The position numbers were made by a program, and so were the translations under genes. Of a stretch of DNA of 64,000 nt, positions 48,037-58,394 are shown one piece after another; within the stretch, counting starts at the first letter, position 1; each line of letters begins with the position of its first letter. The notes beneath the pieces were generated by a model that was given only the letters and a program-made list of their open reading frames with translations, searched no databases and was not told where the DNA came from. The stretch is taken from positions 87,615,168 through 87,679,167 of the forward strand of contig OX235270.1 of NCBI GenBank assembly GCA_944472135.2, given 5' to 3'. Origin of the DNA: Trichobilharzia regenti. Taxonomy: Eukaryota; Platyhelminthes; Trematoda; Strigeidida; Schistosomatidae.

Positions 48037-51000
48037 AGTTTCATATAGGAAACACGGTGGCCTGCTTTAATCTTGGGCTAGCTAAATTTCTATCCTACAT
48101 ATTGCATCTATTTCCTCGGATTTATTTTGTTTTAATTATTCAATTATGTATCCAAGTCGCATTACTTACTCTCGCGATTATTTAAAATGTTTTCAACCTG
48201 TTGATTTACGAGTATATAATAACGTTAAGAAAAAGCATCATGGAGGTTGGCAGAGATCATTAAAGTGTACTCCAATGCATCAGATGACTGTTCCTGTGAT
48301 TATGAGCACAAATTGCAGGTCATTATCGAACAAGATTAACTACTTGCATTCTCTATTATACTCAAATGTATATTGTAATACTGGTGTAATCACTCTTCAA
48401 GAGACTTGGCTCCATGATTCATATGACGATAATTTAGTCTCCTTAAGTGGGTTCACAATCTACAGACAAGACCGATGCAGCTCAAAGAAGAAGAGAGGTG
48501 GTGGTGTTGCCACTTTTATTAATTCTCAGTGGTCTACTGCCAACAACGTCTGCTTCAAATTCTCAAATGACAATATTGACTGTATAACTGTAAAATGTCG
48601 ACCTAAACACTTACCTAAGTACAGCTTCATTTTTGTCACAAATATCTATATCACACCTTGTTGCAGTCCCTCAGAACTATCTATCTTCGCTGATGAATTC
48701 ACTATTTTTGCTGCTGCTTCGTTTGGTAACTCCTTATCTATAGTGACCGGCGACTTCAACTCCAGCGACTGCAGTTTTATTACATTGCTGGGCCATGCAA
48801 ATGTTGTTAATTTCCCAACTCGACAAAATACTTCACTTGATTTAGTATTTATAAATGATTCTGGAATATACGAAGCTCGTAAAAGAGCCCCGCTCTTCAA
48901 TTCTGATCATTGTATTGTACGAGTCTTACCCAAAATTTACGGAAAGTTACACAGTAAAGCCCTCTCAAACTTGTCTAAGAAAGTTGTTCACAGATGCTAC
49001 TCAAATGAGAACGTACATCATCTTAGAAACATGCTCAGTGACACAAGATGGGATTTGTTTAATGATGATTCACTTGATGACAATATCTCTAATATTACAT
49101 CCTATCTGAAATTCTGTTTTGAAATCTGTTGTCCAAAAGAAACACTATTCGTCAAATTTGACCGTTTCTCCTCGCCTCAACTTAAAAAGCTTCGTAGAGA
49201 GAAGGAAAAACTGTATAAAATGAAAGATAAAATTGGTGTAAAAAGAACTAACTTCTTAATTAAGTCTGAAATGCAGAGGTTGAATGTAATATATAACCAG
49301 AAATTCATATCCTGCAAAAATCCTTCTAATATGTGGAAACTATTTAAGGAAATCACTGGTGGTAAGCAGATAAACAATATTCCATATTCTTTTGATGTAT
49401 GTACTCTTAACAAATCTTTTATTTACTCTCCCTCAAATGCCATGCTTCCCAGCATCACTTGTGTTAATAATAGCCCCTTTCCAGGTTTTAACACAAATGA
49501 TGTTCAAAAGTGCCTCAAGTCTCTAAACCCTTCCCAGAGCTTAGGTCCCGATTATGTACCTAGTATTATTTTTAAAAAATGTTCTGATATTCTGTGTCAC
49601 CCTCTTACTGATCTATTTAACAAATCTTTTTCCGATAATATTGTGCCTGCCGTTTGGAAGGACATTAAAGTTGTACCCATACCTAAATCTTCTACTGGAG
49701 CATGTGTCAAATTTAGACCCATTGCTATTACCTCTCCTTTTTTGAAAACTATGGAGAAATTACTTTTACTTAGTCTTGTACCTTCGCTTAAATCCTTTAA
49801 TGACCCTAAACAATTTGCCTATAAGCACAGTAGAAGCACTTTAGATGCAGCTGCCGTCTTATATCATAACATTGCTTCCAGTCTAGACAAGGGGGCTAAA
49901 TTTGTTCGTTGCGCCTTCCTAGACTATACATCTGCTTTCGACTCGGTCCCTAGGGACATCTTATTAAATAAACTTGCTGCTAGTCAAACAGAATGTTGGG
50001 CTGTTAACTGGTTACATTCCTATTTCTCAGATAGAAAGCAGTACACCGTATATAAAGGGAAGTCTTCCACTTCATTGCCTACTGAAGCTGGTGTCCCTCA
50101 AGGTGCTGTTCTTTCTCCTTTTCTTTTTTCTTTCTTCTTGCATGACTTGCCTCACTCTGATGAAATAAACTTTGTGAAGTACGCTGATGATTTAACGGTT
50201 TCAATGGCTGTTAACTCCCAGCTAGATTGTACTAAAATAAATAGCTTTCTATCGGAAGTCAGCAAATGGTCTGAGTCTAACGGTCTTAAACTGAATCCTT
50301 CTAAGTGTCAAACTGTTGATTTCAGCTTAAGATGTAAACGACAGTTAAAAGAAGTCATCGATTCTCATGACACTTGTAAAATTGACGACAATGATATAGG
50401 AATCAAATCAGAAATTAAGTATCTTGGACTCATTCTCTCTTCTGATCTCTCCTGGTCTTCCCATGTCTTAGCAATCTCCAGTAAAATATTCCGCCTGACA
50501 TTTTACATTAAGAAGTTAAGACACTCGGGTATAACTCAACCCCTCATCCTACAGTTCGTAAACTCTTGCATCCTACCTATTCTTCTTTATTGCTCACCCT
50601 TATTCTTTCCTGGTTTGCTTAAAAAAGACTATGTCACAATTCGTAGAATACTGAAGACTGTCAGTAGGGTGAGTGGTGTCCCAGTGGACCACATAGTTAA
50701 CGTCGTTGTCGATAGGCACTTGACTTCGTGCAATAAATTTGCTAAAGGGATTTTGTCTGACTTGGAGCATCCGCTTTACCCTCAGCTTTCACCTTGCATC
50801 TCCTCAGGTAGAACAAGGAGTAACTTCAGAAAACTGTATGCTCGCACGTCTAAGTATAAAAATTCTATGATACCATACTTGGCACGTATTTTATGTGATG
50901 AAAATAGTGTCAGGCAAGAATTAACTAACCTTCTTTCATCTAGTAAATAAACAATTTCCTCCATCCATCCTTATATACCTTCAAGTTTTACTTTTATTAC

Positions 51001-51446
51001 TTCTATTATATTTATGGTCCTGTTACTTCTCTGTTTTTTTACTCTCATAATTGCAAACACCAACTTATCTCCATGACGGCTGTAATCTTTGTTTTTCCCT
51101 TCACCATATCATGTAAAAAGAACATTATATTCAATATTTTTAAACATGTTAGGATTTCTATACCACATTGCCAATACTGTGTGACACAAGCCAACGGCAA
51201 TTTTCACTTGTATTCTTATTATTATTACCCTAGCTGTTATCATTATTATTGCTATTTCCATTTTATATGCTGCATGTTTTTGACACTACCTCTATTGTAA
51301 ATGTGGAAAATTTTCTGTGTGATTAATTTTATTTATAATTTGAGGAAATTAGATGCAATATTGTGATTAATGCTGAAAATTCCATTCTGTATCACAAGTA
51401 CTGTTTTTGGAATAAAGTAAATCATTATTATTATTATTATTATTAT
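48037..51446 (+). mobile_element. CR1/jockey-like LINE with intact ORF
   Basis: Plus-strand non-LTR retrotransposon lying antisense inside the innexin intron. It comprises a short 5' region, one long intact frame (48146-50950), and a ~500-base 3' UTR. The 3' UTR ends with tccattctgtatcacaagta, an AATAAA word (51411-51416) and a (TTA)n tail (51424-51446) in place of poly(A). The 3' end matches that of the truncated copy at 2714-3920. No separate upstream nucleic-acid-binding ORF1 is visible, so the copy may be 5'-truncated, or the family may lack one. A chicken-repeat-1/jockey-type clade fits best (SR1 or SR3/Perere-3-like), from motif layout only. Confidence 0.85.
48146..50950 (+). CDS. LINE endonuclease/reverse transcriptase polyprotein, intact
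   Basis: 934 codons without a break. The N-terminal domain (about residues 50-265) is an AP-type endonuclease with STNCRSLSNK, ITLQETWL, VTGDFNSSD and FNSDHCIV, the usual Asn, Glu, Asp/Asn and Ser-Asp-His catalytic signature; it nicks target DNA. The reverse transcriptase (about residues 450-750) shows SLGPDYVPS, KFRPIAITS, AFLDYTSAFDSV (first catalytic Asp), GVPQGAVLSPFLF and KYADDLTVS (catalytic Asp pair). A C-terminal part with SEIKYLGLILSSDLSWSSH follows. Catalytic residues are all in place, so the protein could be functional. ATG 48146 is the first in-frame Met after a TAA at 48083-48085. The frame is antisense to the host gene, which may be why it is tolerated in the intron. Confidence 0.88.
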   Translation: MYPSRITYSRDYLKCFQPVDLRVYNNVKKKHHGGWQRSLKCTPMHQMTVPVIMSTNCRSLSNKINYLHSLLYSNVYCNTGVITLQETWLHDSYDDNLVSLSGFTIYRQDRCSSKKKRGGGVATFINSQWSTANNVCFKFSNDNIDCITVKCRPKHLPKYSFIFVTNIYITPCCSPSELSIFADEFTIFAAASFGNSLSIVTGDFNSSDCSFITLLGHANVVNFPTRQNTSLDLVFINDSGIYEARKRAPLFNSDHCIVRVLPKIYGKLHSKALSNLSKKVVHRCYSNENVHHLRNMLSDTRWDLFNDDSLDDNISNITSYLKFCFEICCPKETLFVKFDRFSSPQLKKLRREKEKLYKMKDKIGVKRTNFLIKSEMQRLNVIYNQKFISCKNPSNMWKLFKEITGGKQINNIPYSFDVCTLNKSFIYSPSNAMLPSITCVNNSPFPGFNTNDVQKCLKSLNPSQSLGPDYVPSIIFKKCSDILCHPLTDLFNKSFSDNIVPAVWKDIKVVPIPKSSTGACVKFRPIAITSPFLKTMEKLLLLSLVPSLKSFNDPKQFAYKHSRSTLDAAAVLYHNIASSLDKGAKFVRCAFLDYTSAFDSVPRDILLNKLAASQTECWAVNWLHSYFSDRKQYTVYKGKSSTSLPTEAGVPQGAVLSPFLFSFFLHDLPHSDEINFVKYADDLTVSMAVNSQLDCTKINSFLSEVSKWSESNGLKLNPSKCQTVDFSLRCKRQLKEVIDSHDTCKIDDNDIGIKSEIKYLGLILSSDLSWSSHVLAISSKIFRLTFYIKKLRHSGITQPLILQFVNSCILPILLYCSPLFFPGLLKKDYVTIRRILKTVSRVSGVPVDHIVNVVVDRHLTSCNKFAKGILSDLEHPLYPQLSPCISSGRTRSNFRKLYARTSKYKNSMIPYLARILCDENSVRQELTNLLSSSK

Positions 51447-51699
51447 AATCTATAGAGAATTGAACATGGTGAAATGCTTAGTTAGACGTGAACTCTGTTT
51501 ATTGTCATGTATTACACGGCAGTATCTGAAAAATTAAACTTATCTCTGATACAATGAAGCATTCAATGCATATTATAAATAATGCAGAGTTAGTCATTCT
51601 TGCCAACAGATTCATCCTTTGGGAAATAAAGTATTCTTGAAAAGTGACTGAAGCTAATGAATTCATGAAAAAATAAGTTGAAAACTGAAAAAATAGAAA

Positions 51700-52045
51700 T
51701 ATATGTCACTTGCTACAGGACAAAGTTTCCTAGAGTTCTAGTGAGAAGTTGTGACCAGTGAGGTCCAACCAGTCGGGAGTAAGGATGGAGTTCCCACCGA
51801 TGACATTGGTTGGTAGTCACGCTAAATCACGAACTGGTAGAAGTTAGAATTCATGGGCTGGCTATTGAGTAGGGTCCCAGTGGCTGAATGGTATACGAGC
51901 TTACCTTGTAACCGCAAGGTCCTGGGGTTCGAAGCCCAGTGGGTGCCTACTACCGATGACTACCAAACTAAGATGAAACACCTGTCAAGTGGTTTTCAAT
52001 GCTTCTCTAACTGATATCAATCCGGGGTCAAACTCGTTTAAAGAA
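51700..52045 (+). mobile_element. Sm-alpha-like SINE, most complete copy, with hammerhead-like 3' end
   Basis: The leader tttcctagagttctagtgagaag is followed by gtagaagttagaattc (51838-51853). The pol III head contains cccagtggctgaatgg (A box, 51876-51891) and ggggttcgaagcccag (B box, 51924-51939). The hammerhead-type core follows: CCGATGA (51953-51959; canonical CTGATGA), a weak stem II, GAAA (51975-51978), stem III CACCTG (51979-51984) and the triplet GTC (51984-51986), then the open stem strand. The unit ends with aactgatatcaatccggggtcaaactcg. One substitution in box I and a poor stem II make self-cleavage doubtful. Hammerheads in schistosome SINE-like repeats are established knowledge; the assignment of this copy is by similarity. 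Confidence 0.72.
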
Positions 52046-54474
52046 ATATATGTGCTACATTTTGTCAGTGTGTTTCCTCCTTTGAAATCAGTGTGTCAAA
52101 ATATTTTCTGTACATGTAAGGCATTCGTTTCCATGATTTCAGTATTCACTCCGAACTCCGTAATGTCACCCTAAAACTACCACTGAATATGTAGTTAGAA
52201 AGGCAACGACAGCTTTGCTATTAAATCTTCCAGCCTAAAGAACTCAACAACATGAGCGACTGTTTCGATAAAATCAGTACTTCTGTAAATTGAATTTCAA
52301 AGTTTCTCTTGATTTCAGTGAACAACCTATTCAACCAGTGTGAATTGTTTTATAATATACTAGTATGCGGACCTTACATTATATATGACTGCTTATTGTG
52401 TTGTCCTGTTAGTCAGGCTGAAGTGGATTAAGAAGGATTGCAATTTGTTCGTTATCGTCTAGAAATCAGACATTAATGTTTGTGTGATATATATTACCAT
52501 CCCCTTTATTCAAAACCGGCTGAGATCAACTTCAAAAAAGCTAATCTTTAAAAATTCGCTTGTAATATCAAGCTGCACCTCCTCTTTTATCCCTTTTCAC
52601 TGGTTCTTCCGCCAGCAATTTTACAGTAATTGAATAAAAATCAGTCTTGAATAGTTACAACTATAAGCTCACCTTCATTTTCACTACCATTTGCAGGACC
52701 AGATAGGAGAAAAACTTAGTCCTGAGGGATTTTGTACAATTAAAAAATAAACTCATACAAAATGTCTACACTTTTCACACTGAATTTGACACCAATTTCT
52801 AAAACCTAAGCATGATAGATTATATTATATAAGCCATAAAGTTTCTGTGCGTGAAAGTATATTTACATGAAGATGCTGGTAGATTCGCACTGGATAACTT
52901 GACAAGTGAGCCGATTATAACTGGAAGGTTCAGTCAACAACATGTCCTTTCACAGAGTTTCAGTTATTTAAACAGTACACTAAGCAATTCAAAACTCTGG
53001 ATTCACTCAGCAACATCTATTTCCTGTTGTTTGAAGACAAAGTTTTAAAAATCGCCAAAAATATACTTTTAACAGGTAAGAAGTACTTAATACACTGTAA
53101 TGTTTTTCTTTAGGCTTGGTAGAAAATCTACCTATAAAGTGTCAAAAGGTTTTTGTGAAATTAAAAAAACTTTAGCCTACAAAATAATTAATCACGTATC
53201 TTTTATCACATACGCACATATATTAAGCCTAGTTTTCATATCCTTCTCTGTCTCCGGCCTCTTGATTTTCCTTAATTCATAGAGTTAGAAGAAAAAGCAC
53301 TTTGATAAATAATCAATTACACTTTATTTGCTTAAAATACGGACAATAACTTCCTTATCATTCTCATTGTGATTAAATCCTACTTCATAGGGTTACGCAA
53401 ATCGAGCATGAACATATTAAGTACCATTACGTGCATTTCTGATGCCCAAATTCATGCCGTGATTGCATTTTACAAGAAAAATAAATTCACCTACGTTGTT
53501 ATTTAATAACTGACGTGCGGATTAGAAAACAGTACTGGCTGGAAAAGACAGATAATGCAAGGGGTTGAAATATTGAGAATGGTAGGAAGGGAAAAAAGAA
53601 ACAAATGACACAGGAAATGGATTAAATTCTTATCCAGTTTCTAATGAAAACTATTTCTGTCTATTTTACGAAAAGGAAATTGCACTCCGCTGTATTAATA
53701 TTTAAAACTAGAAGTTATATTGTAGGTATCACGTAAATATGACTCTGAAGAAATACTAAATAGTTTAACCGGAGCATAAAACGACGTGCCAAATGCTTAC
53801 ATTTAGAGTTATGCGGGTGACAGTACCTAATTTATTCTTTTTTATTTGTATCGCCTAGAGATGAAACAAAGAAGAAGAATCATCAAGCAAAGTCATTGCA
53901 CTAATTGAAACTCTTCATGGGAACATCTGTCATACAGAAATCACAACTCACTAGACTATGATCATTAAAAAATGGGTTAGTAAACATATCCGTCATATTG
54001 TCTAAAACATTCTTTTTCCACTGTATCTGAAGACTGGCCTTCATAATATTCCATTAACTTTCAACTCCTCTGATGCGCTTGACCTTGGACTTCTGTGGTC
54101 TTTAGACTTAACAGTCAGGATTTCTTCAGATGCAGGAATTATAAGTACTAATTCAGGATGCAAAATCATACGGAAGAATGGTCAATAAATGAAACAAACC
54201 TCGCAAAAGTGTTCAAAATACGTACCTGTGATGAGTTGCAAAGAATAATAAGGACAATAATCTAAAACAGCGGATCGAAACTGATTAGTCGGGCTAAACA
54301 TCGACAATACAACGAATATTCTGAGAATAACGACGCGCTACATAATGAGTAAACGTTATTCAATAAACTTTTGCATCCATACACAGGTACATGTGAAATC
54401 CTATTTACAGTAAAAAAAATTTTCAAAAAAAAATGCCAAGTTATCACCAACTGATAACACATCATTGAAAACCA
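52046..54474. other. Intronic sequence, nothing recognised
   Basis: AT-rich; short frames at 52851 and 53100 on the plus strand have hydrophobic or Lys-rich content but no recognisable family. Confidence 0.4.
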
Positions 54475-54612
54475 GACATTACTGATCCTAGTTTGAGATC
54501 CTACCCCACGTCGAATCCAGGACTTTCAGGTGACTAGACGAACCCAATGACCATTCAGTCACCAAAGCAGCTGATCTAACGCGAAATCATATTCCTACTA
54601 ACCAACATTTGA
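54475..54612 (-). mobile_element. Degenerate tRNA-headed SINE, minus strand
   Basis: Reverse complement contains ttggtgactgaatggtca (A-box-like, reverse of 54550-54567) and cctggattcgacgtgggg (B-box-like, reverse of 54507-54524), the same head as the Sm-alpha-like copies (cagtggctgaatgg ... ggttcgaagccc). The hammerhead-like end is not recognisable. Confidence 0.5.
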
Positions 54613-56089
54613 AAAGAATGCAGTTATAAGTGAATATCAGTGAGACTGCAGAGAAACTCCTACATTGTGAAATTAATATAATTCAATTAACTTGTGAATC
54701 TTTATTTATTAATAACGTAGATGCCGTATAGAAATTTTTATACTCGTAGACACATTGTTAAATATTGGCTTTTATTTCTTTTAAAAGTTACTCTCTAAAT
54801 ATTCAATTAATCATAGATCACCGAAAAACTCTTAGTTACAAGGATATCCAAGCGCACAGAAAGCACAGACAAATTTCTTTTTTCTCCGCAAAACAATTAA
54901 CGGTAAGATGTTTTTCAATAACTAGCATTTAACCTGTTCACTTGAGAATACACCCTTTCCGTTTCATCATCCTTTCCTGTTTATTTATCTCGTTATTGTA
55001 GAATAAATAAACAAATTTGTGATGAAAAGCATTGGACGCTAGAATCAGTTTTTTTTAAACTTTGATTCCTTTGCTGGTCCAGAAAACACATTTATGTTAA
55101 TTGTTATACAAATAACCACACATATACAGACACACGGAAATATGCCTTAAGATACTTGTGAAGTAAGATTAAATAAAAAGCTTCTTGCTGAATGTACCTA
55201 AACAATTAAAGTTTAATACTCGCCTGTGTATATATCTCCCTACCTACAAGACCACACGTTTGATTAATTATACACACAAATGTTACATAGAGATGAAAAA
55301 GAATTGGTTTTCGGCTTTCTATGAAATAAGCATTTTGACATTCAAAAGAATTCAGTGAATCTGCAAAGTTCTAAAATTTACTCGATGAAAACAACTCAGC
55401 TATGCAGCACTTATTCATCGCTGGTAAAAATGTATATTTTCCATTTATTGTATGAATCATTGTGAAGTCACATTTTTCACATGAGCACTAAGCCTATTTT
55501 TGTTTTCTAGTGGATAAGTTCTATTTTCCTATTGAAGATATTTCATGAAAAAATTTATAGTGAACAATCGACGAAAATATTTTCATTCTTTATGTCCTTC
55601 CTATATTTTCGCCCAACCCCGGTAAAAGTTGAAATACTGTCAAACGTCATTCATTAGTGACTGTTTCCAATCATAGTCAGCTGGAAAGAATTTATCACAT
55701 AAGTATTAATAATTGATCTATTTTGCCGGCTACACCTAAAAGGATATAAAAATTAATGAAGGATAAGCCATGCGAAAAGTGAATTTGTGTTCGCTGTGGG
55801 AGAAGAGCTGGCAGTAATCGTTTTTCAAAGAATTGATTCTATCCAGTGGCTTTTCATAAAAATCTGCATTGTTAGCCTAGTAGATTATGAGTTGATGACA
55901 AATGGACGATCTGAATTCTTGCAGTATTCAAATAACTTTCATCTGAACAGAGAATAGTTCAAGTCGACATTCAAACTTCCGAAACACATATGTTTTGGAT
56001 AATACAGTATTGGCTATAGAAAATGTCCATTCAATCTACTATCATTCAGTAACTGATAGTTTTGCACTTGTTTTTTTTCTTATGTTATT
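54613..56089. other. Intronic sequence, nothing recognised
   Basis: AT-rich without assignable repeats or frames. Confidence 0.4.
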
Positions 56090-56692
56090 CTTACAGGCGG
56101 AAGTGATGAGGATATCAAAGCCAGAATCGTAAAAGCAAGACAAGCTTTCATTACTCTCAGGTCTGTGTGGAGGTCAACAGCACTCAACATCAAAAATGAG
56201 ATCCGGATTTTCAACTCCAATGTGATGTCAGTGCTACTTAACATATGGATCAGAGACTTGGCCAGCGCGTCATAAAGAGCATCTCAAACAAACTACAGAC
56301 CTTCATTGGCAGTTGTCTTCGCTCAATACTCAAGATCAGATGGCCGGCCAGAAAAGATCAGCAACAGGGTGGGATCTCTGGCAATGAGCGAACCAACCCA
56401 GCAGGAACCGATTGTGAAACAAATAGGCAGGAAGAAATGGAGATGGATTGGTCATACGCTGAGGAAACCATCAAGTGACATCACTAGACAAGCCATCGCT
56501 CGAGTGGAATCCGAAAGGGAAGCGTCGAGTTGGTTGTCAGTGCAAGGGTGACTTGGAGGAGGTCATGCGAGGAGGAGATGAAAGCATGTGTGGGCAGACG
56601 TGGAGCGGGGTGAAAAAGTTGGCAGAAAACAGAAGGCAATGGAGACTTGCAGCTGAAGCCCTATGTTCCTTTAGGAATTAAAGGATATTATA
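56090..56692 (+). mobile_element. 3' fragment (~600 bp) of an RTE-clade LINE, high-identity subfamily
   Basis: Near-identical to 12316-12915: shares gatatcaaagccagaatc, the ggatcagagacttggccagcgc segment, gggatctctggcaatgagcg, and the end ctgaagccctatgttcctttaggaattaaagg. It begins at acaggcgg, a few bases from the break point of the 12.3 kb copy. The encoded C-terminal segment ([13 protein letters not shown]) is interrupted by frameshifts. Lies in the innexin intron, antisense to the gene. Confidence 0.87.
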
Positions 56693-57136
56693 ATAATTCT
56701 TACAGAGTATCTGCTATCAAAACGCACTTTGATGGATGCATTTAAGAAGAAAGTATTAGATGAAAACTCTTCACTCTTCGTCTGTTGCAAATTTGTTCGC
56801 ATTAAGAATATTTATGGAAGGTAGTAGGTGCAAACCAAATTTTTGACAAATTAATTGCTTATAAACAAGTAAGTGGTAACATATTTTTGTGTTATGACTA
56901 TTGATGTCGCCGAAAGTCTATTAGATTGTTATTGTTTCAGCTAGAACGCCAATGACAAAACAAAGTTTACCAGAAATCTATATCTTTTCTTAAATTATGT
57001 AATTAGTGTATAATAAATAAGCATGGCTGAGTATATTAACGGATTTAGCAGAGACAGACTTTCACACATCGAGAAATACAGCATTTTCGAATCACATAAG
57101 AGAAATATTGTAAACTGAAAAGTTTAACCAACTTAC

Positions 57137-58394
57137 TTGTGATTTTTTCCCAGTTTTTTCGCCTCAAAATCACAGAATGTGACACGTGGAAAATTGCCCG
57201 AATGGAACCATTCACGTCCTTTAAGCAAGTCGTATAACACGCGAAAGCCGTAAAAGGTGTGTTCATTGCCAACAAATTTTTCCATCATAAATAACTGTCC
57301 AATTATATTTGTTAGATATAAGAATTTAGTGAAAAAATATAATACGATTAAAAAATTTCCCTGACGTTTACCGCAACAGCATGAACAACAATGACGGAAG
57401 TGACCTTTGTGTAAACTGAGCGGTTTTTCTTGTGGCTTATAGGCAGGAGATCTTGTTGTAGAACGAAATGAACCAGTTGTAGCACTAGTCGGCATATTCT
57501 GTTGTCCATGGCTGTCATCGATTTTTAATCGCCCAAGCATTGGATGAAAATCTCCACCACCTCTTGAATTCATTGTTTCCAAAGCAGCAGCTGCTGCGGC
57601 AACTTCTTCTTCTGTTACAGATGGCAAGTGTTTCTTGTTCTTTTTACCATTATCATCCATGGAAAAACTATGTCTTATTTTATCCAGCAAAGATGCACTT
57701 GAACCTCTACGTTGTGTTGTGATCAGTGTGGACTCCATTTGATGATCATTACTATGTCTGTTTTCATCACCGCCAATAGGTGATTGCCGTGGATTCACTG
57801 TACTCAATTGATGGAAGTGACCTGTAGGCATATATGGTGGCGACTGAGCATGAGAATGGGGTGGGGGAGGTGGTGGCGGTGGAGGAGGATGATGGTGATG
57901 TGAATGAGGGTGTTGATGAGAATAAGCAGATGAATAATGCTGATGTACGTGTACATGAGGTGACTGACCAAGTCCTGTGTAACTTGTAGGAGAAAATCCT
58001 AAAACTGTTGACAATTTTCTCTTACGGTAATCTCTTTGTCTGTAAATACAACCCTCCATGTATCGAGCAATAAATCTTACATTCTTCATTGTATGTTCAG
58101 GCAAAAGAACATTAGAATCACAGGCCATTTGTAGGATCCGCCTTACATTGAATCCTGACTGTGCCATAAATAACCTCCAAATCAAACAGGGTAAATAAAA
58201 CAGCATGGCTTGTATAGCCATTACAATAGGTGCCCATTGGTAATATCCGATAAGTAACATTTCTCTGTCTGGTGCGGGGGGTAAACTGTGTTGCAGTGGT
58301 GCAAAATAAGTGTTAGAAACCCAACAATAATTCTCAGCATATTCTTCCCAACCTCGTGTAAATTCCTGGGGTATCCAACATTGAATCGGTTTGC
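57137..58394 (-). CDS. Innexin, internal exon (first loop to second loop) with long His/Pro-rich cytoplasmic loop
   Basis: Acceptor tgcattttcag precedes a codon completed as Gly (xGC); donor gtaagt follows. Order along the exon: KPIQCWIPQEFTRGWEEY and NYCW (first extracellular loop with its two conserved cysteines); GYYQWAPIV (innexin YYQW-P signature at the second helix) through LIWRLF; the conserved ARYMEGCIYRQRDYR; then a loop of about 200 residues. That loop carries a His-rich and poly-Pro segment (57841-57960), RRGSSAS (a basic Ser site), an Ala run and a Cys cluster (HCCSCCC). It is followed by the third helix (NFLIVLYFFTKFLYLTNIIG) and the second extracellular loop up to TFCDFEAKKLGKNH. 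The cytoplasmic loop is about twice the length usual in innexins. The N-terminal exon, encoding the cytoplasmic start and first helix, is not visible in the window. Confidence 0.95.

Larger units (their letters stand above)
37633..57136 (-). other. Innexin intron (19.5 kb) loaded with retroelements
   Basis: Bounded on the minus strand by a consensus donor gtaagt (reverse complement of acttac, 57131-57136) and acceptor tttctttcag (37633-37642). It joins two exons whose split codon (AA + A, Lys) fits the conserved innexin second loop. Inside are SINEs, a Penelope-like fragment, an intact CR1/jockey-like LINE frame in the antisense direction, Sm-alpha-like repeats and an RTE 3' fragment. Between these I see only AT-rich sequence. 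Confidence 0.85.
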
